From Arsenophonus sp048493715 (GTDB lineage Bacteria; Pseudomonadota; Gammaproteobacteria; Enterobacterales; Enterobacteriaceae), in assembly GCA_048493715.1 (NCBI GenBank), contig JBGDCZ010000007.1:16994-80993 (forward strand): DNA of 64,000 nucleotides, given 5' to 3'. Position numbers and translations under genes: made by a program. The notes beneath the pieces are model-generated. The model was not told the origin of the DNA. It saw nothing but the letters and a program-made list of their open reading frames with translations, and did no database searches. Numbering within the stretch: position 1 is the stretch's first letter; each line of letters starts with the position of its first letter. This document shows positions 29,687 through 37,907 of the stretch, one piece after another.

Positions 29687-30642
29687 GTGATTAAAGGGTT
29701 GAAATTTTATATGCCACAATTTTGGCAAATTATCGCTAACAGCATATTTGTGTTGCTGTTAGTAAGCTGTGATGAGCGGCAATTAACAAATTCAGCTGAT
29801 GGGAAATTTTATATTAGTCATAATAGCAAAGATGCGCTTTATTTTAAGATTGATAATCATCCCTTCAAACTTGTGCAAGGTGAAATTCAAAAAGTTGATT
29901 TACAATCTGGCAAGCATACAATTGAGTTCCCTATCGGTCAAAAAACTGAATTCATCATCCACCGGGGTAATCGGGGGGAGGGGGGGGGATTATTAATCCA
30001 ACCAAACAATATTATTATGCTTACAGTTCGGTTATAAAGAAATAATTTCTAGCAGGCTACTGTCATTAAAGTATAATCAAATTGTTGTTGATGGAATAAA
30101 AGTCCAAGGGCCAATATTATAAGTAGTAATGCCTTATTTATTGATAATAATGTTTTTAAATGCGATTATCCGATAGGTACATCTTTTCTCAATATTTTAA
30201 ATAAAAGTAAAAAAACAGATGAATATGTGAAAACAAAATGTTTCACAAAACGGAGTTTATTGATTTTTTATCAATGATGGAATCAAAAGTTAATAATATT
30301 CATATCATTGAATTGATAAAGGTGTAAACGAGAAAAATACCATAACTAATTCATTTGAATATGCGTCGCCAATTGCAAATTTCAACAATTATTCGTTACA
30401 ATCGTATGCTAAAAAAATTGTTGATAATTTTAAAAAAAGCAGTAATGTTGAGTCAAAAGTACAAATTTATGAAGAATATTATCAACATATTTATAACATG
30501 GCGAAAGTTTATAGTACCTTCCATTTAGGTCAGAATAAACATGATCGTGATGAATATTCTGCCTTTATTAATCAAACAAATATGATTTTTAATGCTGGTA
30601 TTCTAAAGCGTAGTTCGTCAAATAACTATGAAGCTCACTAAT
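29687..30642 (+). pseudogene. decayed lipoprotein of unknown family
   Basis: Not recognised. The first part (to 30037) has a hydrophobic signal segment ending in LLVSC, a lipobox, followed by a periplasmic-type sequence (ADGKFYISHNSKDALYFKI, QEIQ-like repeats of lysine and glutamine). At 29972-29987 a G-rich run (six G, A, nine G) breaks the frame: the sequence continues sensibly as NPTKQYYYAYSSVIK in another frame. Further open pieces follow, the last being the 100-codon stretch 30340-30642 (YSLQSYAKKIVDNFKKSS, EEYYQHIYNMAKVYSTF). Together they suggest one protein of about 310 residues. It occupies the E. coli btuR/yciK interval. Confidence 0.55.
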
Positions 30643-30746
30643 TGAGTAAGGACTGTTATTGCTTATTGACGATAGAATGTTGACTTATTACTGCTATTAG
30701 TTTTTATGCAATGCATCAATACTAGCTTGCGAATTCTGGTTTGCAA

Positions 30747-31499
30747 TTAGGCTTTAGGCTGTACATCAAAACTTATTCCTGATTCATTAAGACTATCTTT
30801 TCCCATTAGATAAAGGTAAACCGACATAATTTCTTGTGGAGTTTTCAGAGTCATTGGATTCTCTGCAGGGAAAGCTTCGGCTCGCATCTGTGTTCTGGTG
30901 CCACCCGGATTAATACAATTAACCCGTAAATTTGTATTTTTGTATTCATCAGATAATATTTGCATTAAACTTTCCGTGGCAAATTTGGAAACTGAATAGG
31001 CCCCCCAATTCGCACGTCCTTGTCTACCAACACTTGAAGTGGTAAATATTAATGAACTATTAGGTGCTTTTAATAATAGGGGAAGTAGCGCTTGTGTTAG
31101 CATAAAGGTTGCATTAACGTTTACTTGTATAACGTCATGCCATAGTTTTACTGGCTGTTCAATAATCGGGGCGATTTTCCCTAATATACTTGCGTTATGT
31201 AATACGCCATCGAGATAGGGATAATTTTGTTTAATATTCGTTGCTAAATCATGGCATTGTGCATCGGTGATTGTTAGCAAATCAAGGGTATAAATAGCAA
31301 CTGCAGGGGCAAATTGGTTATTGGTAATAATTTCCTGTTTGACCTGTTCTAGTTTTGCGGTTGTTCTTCCGACTAGAATAAGATTAGCACCATAACGTGA
31401 ATAAGTTAATGCCGCTTCACGTCCAATGCCATCGCCAGCTCCGGTAATGAGAATGGTTTTTTGGTTAAGTAAATCAGGTTTAGCCTGGTAATGTAACAT
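30747..31499 (-). CDS. yciK: YciK, short-chain dehydrogenase/reductase
   Basis: NAD(P)-dependent oxidoreductase of the classical SDR family; physiological substrate unknown. 250 residues against 252 in E. coli. The Rossmann glycine motif TGAGDGIG is at residues 19-26, NAS near 102, the catalytic serine in TTSSVGRQ (about 155-156), and Tyr168 with Lys172 in YSVSK. It is divergent from sohB as in E. coli; the intervening btuR gene upstream of E. coli yciK is absent. Confidence 0.95.
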   Translation of the reverse strand: MLHYQAKPDLLNQKTILITGAGDGIGREAALTYSRYGANLILVGRTTAKLEQVKQEIITNNQFAPAVAIYTLDLLTITDAQCHDLATNIKQNYPYLDGVLHNASILGKIAPIIEQPVKLWHDVIQVNVNATFMLTQALLPLLLKAPNSSLIFTTSSVGRQGRANWGAYSVSKFATESLMQILSDEYKNTNLRVNCINPGGTRTQMRAEAFPAENPMTLKTPQEIMSVYLYLMGKDSLNESGISFDVQPKA

Positions 31500-31563
31500 G
31501 ATATTTTCCTATTTTTGACTATTCAAATTTATTAGTGAGAGTTATAAGCACTTTAGTAAATTT

Positions 31564-31579
31564 TTAGTTACAATACCCT
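31564..31579 (+). promoter_or_regulatory. Ter-like sequence upstream of sohB (weak)
   Basis: TTAGTTACAATACCCT agrees with the reverse complement of the E. coli Ter consensus at its first ten positions but differs at two of the constrained six that follow. In A+T-rich DNA a ten-base match of this kind can arise by chance. Reported only because a second such core lies in front of tus. Confidence 0.2.
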
Positions 31580-31612
31580 TATTGTTTATATTCTGTAAAG
31601 AAGGATAGAATT

Positions 31613-32659
31613 GTGGAATTTCTTTCATCGTATGGATTATTTGTTGTCAAAATGGTAACTGTGGTTGTCGCTATTATATTAGTTGCATTAGTTATTTTTA
31701 GCTTTGGACTGCGTAAACAGAACAAAAAAGGTGATTTAAAGCTTACTGATTTAAGCGAAGCTTATCGCGAACGTCAGCGTGAAATGCGGCAGGTTAAGAT
31801 GAGTGATGTTGAATATAAAGTTTGGCTAAAAAGCTATAAGAAGCAACGTAAAATTGAAGAAAAAAAACAGAAAGCAGATGCCAAAATTGGTCAAACAACG
31901 CTTAAAAAACCTTGTCTGTTTGTGATCAATTTCAAAGGAAGTATGAATGCCCATGAAGTTAATGCATTACGGGAAGAAATTACGGCGATCCTATCAATTG
32001 CAGATGAAAAAGATGAAGTTTTACTTAAGCTGGAAAGTCCGGGTGGAGTTGTGCACGGTTATGGCTTAGCCGCCTCACAACTCAATCGCTTACGAGAAAA
32101 AGGTCTTAAATTAACTGCTTCGGTAGATAAGGTAGCGGCAAGTGGCGGTTATATGATGGCTTGCGTAGCTGATCATATTGTGGCTGCACCTTTTGCCATT
32201 ATTGGTTCTATCGGTGTTGTTGCTCAAGTGCCAAATATTCATCGTTTACTAAAGAAAAAGGATATTGATGTAGAATTACATACGGCTGGAGAGTATAAAC
32301 GCACGCTTACTCTATTAGGTGAAAATACCGAACAGGGACGTAAGAAATTTGTGCAAGATTTGAATGAAACACATCAGCTTTTTAAAGATTTTGTTCATCA
32401 AAAACGGCCAACTCTGGATATTAATGCCGTTGCAACAGGAGAGCATTGGTATGGTAGCCAGGCGAAAGAGAAAGGTTTAATTGATGAGATAGGGGTTAGT
32501 GATGACATTATTATTAATCAAATCGATACCCGTGAAATTATTGAAGTGACCTATACTCCAACTAAACGTTTTATTGATCGGTTGCTGGGTAGCATGATGG
32601 AAAATGCAGATAAGTTGTTATTACGCTGGTGGCAGCGAGGACATAAACCTCTATTTTAA
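31613..32659 (+). CDS. sohB: SohB, inner-membrane peptidase of the S49 family
   Basis: Membrane-bound signal-peptide-peptidase-like serine protease. 348 residues (E. coli 349), starting at GTG 31613 with AAGGA upstream. One N-terminal membrane helix (about residues 8-30), a basic coiled region (45-95), then a single S49 domain with Ser178 in VAASGGYMMAC and Lys229 in GEYKRTLTLLGEN. The C-terminus LLLRWWQRGHKP is conserved. A strong terminator follows. It complements SppA, which is also kept. Confidence 0.95.
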   Translation: MEFLSSYGLFVVKMVTVVVAIILVALVIFSFGLRKQNKKGDLKLTDLSEAYRERQREMRQVKMSDVEYKVWLKSYKKQRKIEEKKQKADAKIGQTTLKKPCLFVINFKGSMNAHEVNALREEITAILSIADEKDEVLLKLESPGGVVHGYGLAASQLNRLREKGLKLTASVDKVAASGGYMMACVADHIVAAPFAIIGSIGVVAQVPNIHRLLKKKDIDVELHTAGEYKRTLTLLGENTEQGRKKFVQDLNETHQLFKDFVHQKRPTLDINAVATGEHWYGSQAKEKGLIDEIGVSDDIIINQIDTREIIEVTYTPTKRFIDRLLGSMMENADKLLLRWWQRGHKPLF

Positions 32660-32676
32660 AAGATGGTTAAAGAAAT

Positions 32677-32704
32677 AAATACCGGCTTTAGCCGGTATTT
32701 TTAT
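32677..32704 (+). terminator. sohB terminator
   Basis: A 10-base stem (32677-32686 and 32691-32700, core ACCGGC/GCCGGT) with a TTTA loop and a T run, 18 bases after the sohB stop. Confidence 0.85.
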
Positions 32705-33214
32705 AACTTAATAGTTAAAATTTAATTATTTTTTTGAAAAAAACATATTAATTAATAGCTTTAAAATATAATAAATAATTTAATATATCGTTATTATGTT
32801 ATTTTTATCTGAAAATTAATGTCTCTACCATATTTTATTTATCCATCTTGAACCCTGTTACTATTTCTTTTTATATAATTTTATTGATTTGTTATAATGT
32901 ATTCATAACTTATTGGGGTAATTTTGATTCTTATAGCTATAGCTGTGAATAAAATAAGCGGTTGCGCATCATTTTTTATCAGGTAGAGTCAAGCTTTTTA
33001 CTTACTATGCTTTACTTTTGTCATCGTTTTGCTGGCAAAATTACATTTTTGAATCTGATTACAGTATGAATTAATAAAGGTTTTTATCTTTATGCGAAGT
33101 ATTTAAGCAAAAAAAGGTTGATATATTGTGAATCTGACGCAATATAAAAAGAGATTTCATTCCATCTGGCTGAAAAGTCAGTACGCTTAGACAATATTTT
33201 AGGTAAAGATAACT
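32705..33214. other. topA upstream region
   Basis: 510 bases between the sohB terminator and topA, A+T-rich, no gene. E. coli topA has several promoters in a comparable stretch; yciN, which lies here in E. coli, is not readable. Confidence 0.5.
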
Positions 33215-35818
33215 ATGGGTAAAGCTCTTGTTATTGTGGAGTCCCCGGCAAAAGCCAAGACCATCAATAAATATCTTGGTAATAACTACGTTGTTAAAAG
33301 CAGTGTAGGGCATATACGTGATTTGCCAAAAAGTAGTGGTTCCAGCTCACAAAAGAATACAAATTCAGCCAATAAGGTTAAAAAAGTAAAAAAAGATGAA
33401 CATGAGACACTTGTAAATCGAATGGGAGTTGACCCATACCATGGATGGAAAGCCAATTATCAAATTTTGCCCGGCAAAGAAAAAGTTGTCGCTGAATTAA
33501 GATCGTTAGCCTCTGATGCTGAGCATATATATCTAGCAACAGACCTTGATCGTGAGGGGGAAGCGATTGCCTGGCATTTACGAGAAGTGATTGGTGGTGA
33601 TAACCAGCGATTTAGTCGAGTAGTTTTTAATGAAATCACTAAAAATGCTATCAAGCAAGCTTTTGCTAACCCGGGACAGCTAAATATTGATCACGTTAAT
33701 GCTCAACAGGCTCGACGCTTTTTAGATCGCGTCGTTGGTTATATGGTATCACCGTTATTATGGAAAAAAATTGCCCGAGGGCTGTCTGCTGGGCGAGTTC
33801 AGTCGGTAGCTGTGCGCCTGGTTGTGGAACGAGAACGCGAGATTAAAGCGTTTGTCCCTGAGGAGTATTGGCAACTTCATGCTGAGTTACTTACCCCTGA
33901 TACGGTATTGATTCGCATGGAGGTGACTCATGAGAAGGGTAAGCCATTTAAACCAGTAACCAAAGCACAAATCGATGCTGCTGTTGCATTATTAAAAAAT
34001 GCGCTCTATCGGGTGTTGGATCGCGAAGATCGACCAACAGTTAGTAAACCTAGTGCCCCTTTTATTACCTCAACGCTTCAACAAGCGGCAAGTACACGGC
34101 TTGGCTTTGGTGTTAAAAAAACCATGATGATGGCGCAACGGCTTTATGAGACAGGCTATATTACTTATATGCGTACTGATTCTACTAATTTGAGTCAGGA
34201 TGCCTTAAATATGGTGCGTGATTATATTCAACATAACTTTGGTGAAAGATATTTGCCTAAACAGGCCAATGTTTATACCAATCAAAAAAGTTCTCAGGAA
34301 GCACACGAAGCTATTCGGCCTTCTAATATTGATGTTGGTATTGAAGATCTGAAAGAGATGGAAGCAGATGCTAAGAAATTATATCAACTGATTTGGAACC
34401 AATTTGTCTCTTGCCAGATGACGCCGTCAGAGTTTGATTCAACAACATTAACTGTAAAGGCTGGAGATTTTGAATTGAAGGCTAAAGGGCGTATTTTGCG
34501 TTTTGATGGTTGGACCAAAGTTATGCCTGCATTGCGTAAAGGTGATGAGGATAAAATATTACCAACCGTAAAAGTTGGTACGCAACTTGAGTTAGATAAA
34601 TTGTCGCCTAGCCAGCACTTTACTAAACCTCCAGCTCGTTTTAGTGAAGCTTCATTGGTTCGAGAATTAGAAAAACGTGGCATTGGCCGGCCGTCAACCT
34701 ATCCGGTGATCATTTCGACTATCCAGGATCGGGGCTATGTAAAAATTGAAAATCGCAGGTTTTATGCTGAAAAAATTGGTGAAATAGTTACTGATCGGTT
34801 AAATGAAAATTTTAGTGAACTAATGGACTATGACTTTACTGCTCGCATGGAAGATCGGCTTGACTTAATAGCTGAAGATCGTGTTGAGTGGAAGTGTGTT
34901 TTAGATGAATTTTTTGCTGCTTTTACTAAACAGCTTGAAAGTGCAAATAAGGCACCCGATGAAGGTGGTATGCGATCCAATCCGATGGTATTAACATCAA
35001 TTGAATGCCCTGATTGCCATCGACAAATGGGCATCAGAACGGCGTCTACCGGTGTTTTTCTGGGGTGCTCTGGTTATAGCTTACCGGCAAAAGAGTGCTG
35101 TAAAAAAACCATTAATTTAATTCCTGAAAGTGAATTATCCAACATTTTAGTGGGCGAAGAGGAAGAGGATGTAGAAACCCATGCTTTGCGCGCACGCCGC
35201 CGCTGCACCAAATGTGGCACCGCTATGGATAGCTATCTTATCGATAATGAACGGAAATTACATGTATGTGGTAATAATCCAGTATGTAATAGTTATGAGG
35301 TTGAAAAAGGTGAATTCCACATTAAAGGTTATGACGGGCCGGTAATTGAGTGTGATAAATGTGGCTCAGAAATGCATCTTAAGATGGGACGGTTTGGTAA
35401 ATATATGGGATGCACCAACGAAGCTTGTAAAAATACTCGTAAGATATTAAAAAGTGGCGAAGTGGTTCCACCTAAAGAAGATCCTATTCTATTACCAGAA
35501 TTAGTTTGTGAGAAATCTGATGCTTATTTTGTTTTAAGGGATGGTGCGGCAGGTATATTTTTAGCGGCTAACACCTTTCCTAAATCAAGAGAAACTCGAG
35601 CACCATTGGTTGAGGAATTGGTTCGCTTTAAAGATCGCCTGCCGGTCAAATTTAGCTATTTAACTGAAGCGCCAATAGTTGATCCCGATGGTAATAAGAC
35701 GATTGTCAGATTTAGTCGTAAAACTAAACAACAATATGTTGCTTCAGAAAAAAATGGTAAAGCCACTGGCTGGACCGCCTTTTATGTTGATGATAAATGG
35801 ATAGAAAAAACCAAATAA
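33215..35818 (+). CDS. topA: DNA topoisomerase I
   Basis: Type IA enzyme that removes negative supercoils behind RNA polymerase. 867 residues against 865 in E. coli, aligned from MGKALVIVESPAKAKTINKY to the end. Toprim motifs are VESPAKA and DLDREGEA (111-118). The active-site tyrosine is Tyr318 in YITYMRTDSTN. Three C-terminal zinc fingers are visible: CPDC with CSGY/C, CTKC with CGNNPVC, and CDKCGSE with CTNEAC, then ribbon domains to the end. Complete and highly conserved; followed by a strong terminator. Confidence 0.98.
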   Translation: MGKALVIVESPAKAKTINKYLGNNYVVKSSVGHIRDLPKSSGSSSQKNTNSANKVKKVKKDEHETLVNRMGVDPYHGWKANYQILPGKEKVVAELRSLASDAEHIYLATDLDREGEAIAWHLREVIGGDNQRFSRVVFNEITKNAIKQAFANPGQLNIDHVNAQQARRFLDRVVGYMVSPLLWKKIARGLSAGRVQSVAVRLVVEREREIKAFVPEEYWQLHAELLTPDTVLIRMEVTHEKGKPFKPVTKAQIDAAVALLKNALYRVLDREDRPTVSKPSAPFITSTLQQAASTRLGFGVKKTMMMAQRLYETGYITYMRTDSTNLSQDALNMVRDYIQHNFGERYLPKQANVYTNQKSSQEAHEAIRPSNIDVGIEDLKEMEADAKKLYQLIWNQFVSCQMTPSEFDSTTLTVKAGDFELKAKGRILRFDGWTKVMPALRKGDEDKILPTVKVGTQLELDKLSPSQHFTKPPARFSEASLVRELEKRGIGRPSTYPVIISTIQDRGYVKIENRRFYAEKIGEIVTDRLNENFSELMDYDFTARMEDRLDLIAEDRVEWKCVLDEFFAAFTKQLESANKAPDEGGMRSNPMVLTSIECPDCHRQMGIRTASTGVFLGCSGYSLPAKECCKKTINLIPESELSNILVGEEEEDVETHALRARRRCTKCGTAMDSYLIDNERKLHVCGNNPVCNSYEVEKGEFHIKGYDGPVIECDKCGSEMHLKMGRFGKYMGCTNEACKNTRKILKSGEVVPPKEDPILLPELVCEKSDAYFVLRDGAAGIFLAANTFPKSRETRAPLVEELVRFKDRLPVKFSYLTEAPIVDPDGNKTIVRFSRKTKQQYVASEKNGKATGWTAFYVDDKWIEKTK

Positions 35819-35837
35819 AATTTTATCTGCTTCCTAA

Positions 35838-35872
35838 AATAAGGCTACTAAAATCAGTAGCCTTATTTTTTT
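35838..35872 (+). terminator. topA terminator
   Basis: A 12-base perfect stem (35838-35849, 35856-35867; core AAGGCTACT/AGTAGCCTT) with a six-base loop and a run of seven T, 20 bases after the topA stop. Confidence 0.88.
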
Positions 35873-35925
35873 AGTTTACTTTTCGTTGGTATTGTAAACA
35901 GCAATAAGGGGAAATAGTCAGGAAA

Positions 35926-36441
35926 TTGAACATATTACTGATAGTGACAACCTTTTTTACAGCAACTTCTCTAGCCGAGACAATTATCGTCCCAATACAG
36001 CTAGTCACAGCACAAGACAACCAGCAAATTGTTGGTGAAATTAAGATCACGGAAACGAAATTTGGTTTATTATTTACCCCACAATATAAAAGGATTAGTG
36101 TCAGGAATACATGGTTTTCATATCCATGAGCAGGCAAATTGTAGCCCTATGCAGAAGGGAAGTTAATAGCTGTAGGGAAAGCCGGTGGGCATTTTGACCC
36201 CAATAAAACTGCTCAACATAAAGGTCCATATAATAGCAACGGTCATTTAAGCGATTTGCTGGGTTTAGTTGTTAATATCAATGGCAGTGCTGATTATGTG
36301 GTATTGGCGCCTCGATTAAAATCAATCAGTCAAATTAAGAATAGATCCTTAATAATCCATGAAAGTGGCGATAATTATTCGGATCATCCGTAAACATTAG
36401 GTGGTAGCGGTTTAAGGATAGTTTGCGGTATTATTAAATAA
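35926..36441 (+). pseudogene. sodC: sodC remnant, periplasmic Cu/Zn superoxide dismutase
   Basis: From TTG 35926, with AGGA upstream, it encodes a signal peptide ending near ATSLAET and the strand ITETKFGLLFTP, then runs off frame. The copper-ligand motif GFHIHE is in another frame, a second shift follows at SPMQKG, and AVGKAGGHFDPNK, GPYNSNGHLSDL, APRLKSISQIK and IHESGDNYSDHP with an in-frame TAA continue to LRIVCGIIK. At least two frameshifts and one stop are needed. Metal ligands can still be recognised, so decay is fairly recent. The gene is not at the E. coli sodC locus. Confidence 0.88.
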
Positions 36442-36676
36442 ATTTATTTTATGCCATTCAAAGTGTAGTCTGTTAAATCAGTAGTAATGCCGGACGACGT
36501 TGTTTGGCTTTTTATTTTTAACATTCAGCGGAGTAATAAGTTTGTCCAAATTATTCCCAATCACATATGTTATTGATTATAATAAATAGCACTTATATTT
36601 CTTTTTGTTATAAAAACTTACTATAAGTTATTAAATAATTAATCCTTTGTTCAATTTTATAAGGACGCTGAATAAG

Positions 36677-37651
36677 ATGAAATTACAGCAATTACGTTAC
36701 ATTGTAGAGATCGAAAATCATGATTTAAATGTTTCATCAACAGCTGAAGGGTTATATACATCACAACCAGGTATAAGCAAACAGGTTCGTATGCTTGAAG
36801 ATGAATTGGGAGTGCAAATTTTTGGTCGTAGTGGCAAACAGTTAACTCATGTTACACCGGCTGGAAAGGAAGTGATTAAAATTGCCCGAGAAGTGATGAC
36901 TAAAATGAATGCTATACGAGCTGTTGTCGGTGAACATACTTACCCTGATCACGGCATATTAGCGATTGCTACCACGCACACTCAAGCAAGGTATGCTCTT
37001 CCTCCAGTTATCAAGCAATTTATCGAACATTATCCCCAAGTTTCATTACATATGAGCCAAGGTTCACCGACACAAATTGCGGAAGATGTCAGTAAAGGAA
37101 ATAGCGATTTTGCCATTGCAACTGAGGCTTTACATCTTTACAAAAATTTAGTGATGTTGCCTTGTTATCATTGGAATAGATCGGTTGTTGTTAAAGCTGA
37201 TCATCCTTTAGCTAACAAGAAAAATATTACTATTAATGAACTTGCACAATATCCGATTGTTACTTATACCCATGGTTTTACTGGTCGCTCTGAATTAGAT
37301 GAAGCATTTAATAAGGCAGGTTTGCAGGCTAAAATTATTTTTACTGCGACAGACGCTGATGTTATTAAGACTTATGTAAGATTGGGATTAGGTATAGGGA
37401 TTATTGCTAGTATGGCAGTTGATGCTAATCAGGATCAAGACTTAGTTATTATTGATATACGGGATAAATTTAGCTATAGCACAACAAAAATTGGTTTTCA
37501 TCGTAATTGTTTTTTACGTAGTTATATGTATGATTTTATTTGGCGTTTTGCGCCACATTTAACGCCTGATGTTGTCAATAAAGCGATTTCGTTGCGGTCA
37601 AATGAAGAAATTGAAGAGATGTTTAAAGATATTCAATTACCAATAATATAA
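36677..37651 (+). CDS. cysB: CysB, LysR-type regulator of cysteine biosynthesis
   Basis: Activates sulfate assimilation genes in response to N-acetylserine. From ATG 36677, with AAGGA upstream, it has exactly the E. coli length of 324 residues; the open frame extends 10 codons further upstream without similarity. The winged helix lies at residues 1-60 (STAEGLYTSQPGISKQVRMLEDELG), and the effector domain keeps TTHTQARY, QGSPTQIAE, TGRSELDEAF and TATDADVIKTYVRLGLG. It lies between topA and acnA as in E. coli, with decayed sodC inserted between. Confidence 0.97.
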   Translation: MKLQQLRYIVEIENHDLNVSSTAEGLYTSQPGISKQVRMLEDELGVQIFGRSGKQLTHVTPAGKEVIKIAREVMTKMNAIRAVVGEHTYPDHGILAIATTHTQARYALPPVIKQFIEHYPQVSLHMSQGSPTQIAEDVSKGNSDFAIATEALHLYKNLVMLPCYHWNRSVVVKADHPLANKKNITINELAQYPIVTYTHGFTGRSELDEAFNKAGLQAKIIFTATDADVIKTYVRLGLGIGIIASMAVDANQDQDLVIIDIRDKFSYSTTKIGFHRNCFLRSYMYDFIWRFAPHLTPDVVNKAISLRSNEEIEEMFKDIQLPII

Positions 37652-37835
37652 TTTTAATAAAAAATAAATATAGTTTATTTTCTATTAATTATTTTATATT
37701 TTTTTCTTATAGTACTGGTTCTATATTAAAGTAGCACTATTTATCGTTAATATTTTTAATTTATTTTGAACAAAATCATATTTAATGATCATTAAGTGTT
37801 ACTTACCCAAAAAATATTTCTAATATCTTATCTTT

Positions 37836-37869
37836 AATAAGAGGCGTTATCTTAAATAAGAGGCGTTAT
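37836..37869 (+). repeat. tandem 15-base repeat upstream of acnA
   Basis: Two exact copies of AATAAGAGGCGTTAT (37836-37850 and 37855-37869), period 19 bases, lie 39-72 bases before the acnA start. Spacing near two helical turns could suit a regulator site, but simple slippage is equally possible. Confidence 0.7.
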
Positions 37870-37907
37870 ATTAGGTATTTAGATAAAAAATAAAAAAAGG
37901 AGGAGTT

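Noticed and set aside
29972..29987. Poly-G tract as an active phase-variation switch
   Set aside because: Further stops and frame changes downstream mean that no tract length restores the full frame in this copy.
31564..31579. Ter-like sequence upstream of sohB as a real replication fork trap
   Set aside because: Ten-base match only, in A+T-rich DNA where roughly one chance occurrence in a window this size is plausible; key positions differ and tus is dead. Kept only as a low-confidence feature.
37836..37869. Two-copy repeat as the start of a CRISPR array
   Set aside because: Only two 15-base copies with a four-base gap; spacer length and copy number do not fit.
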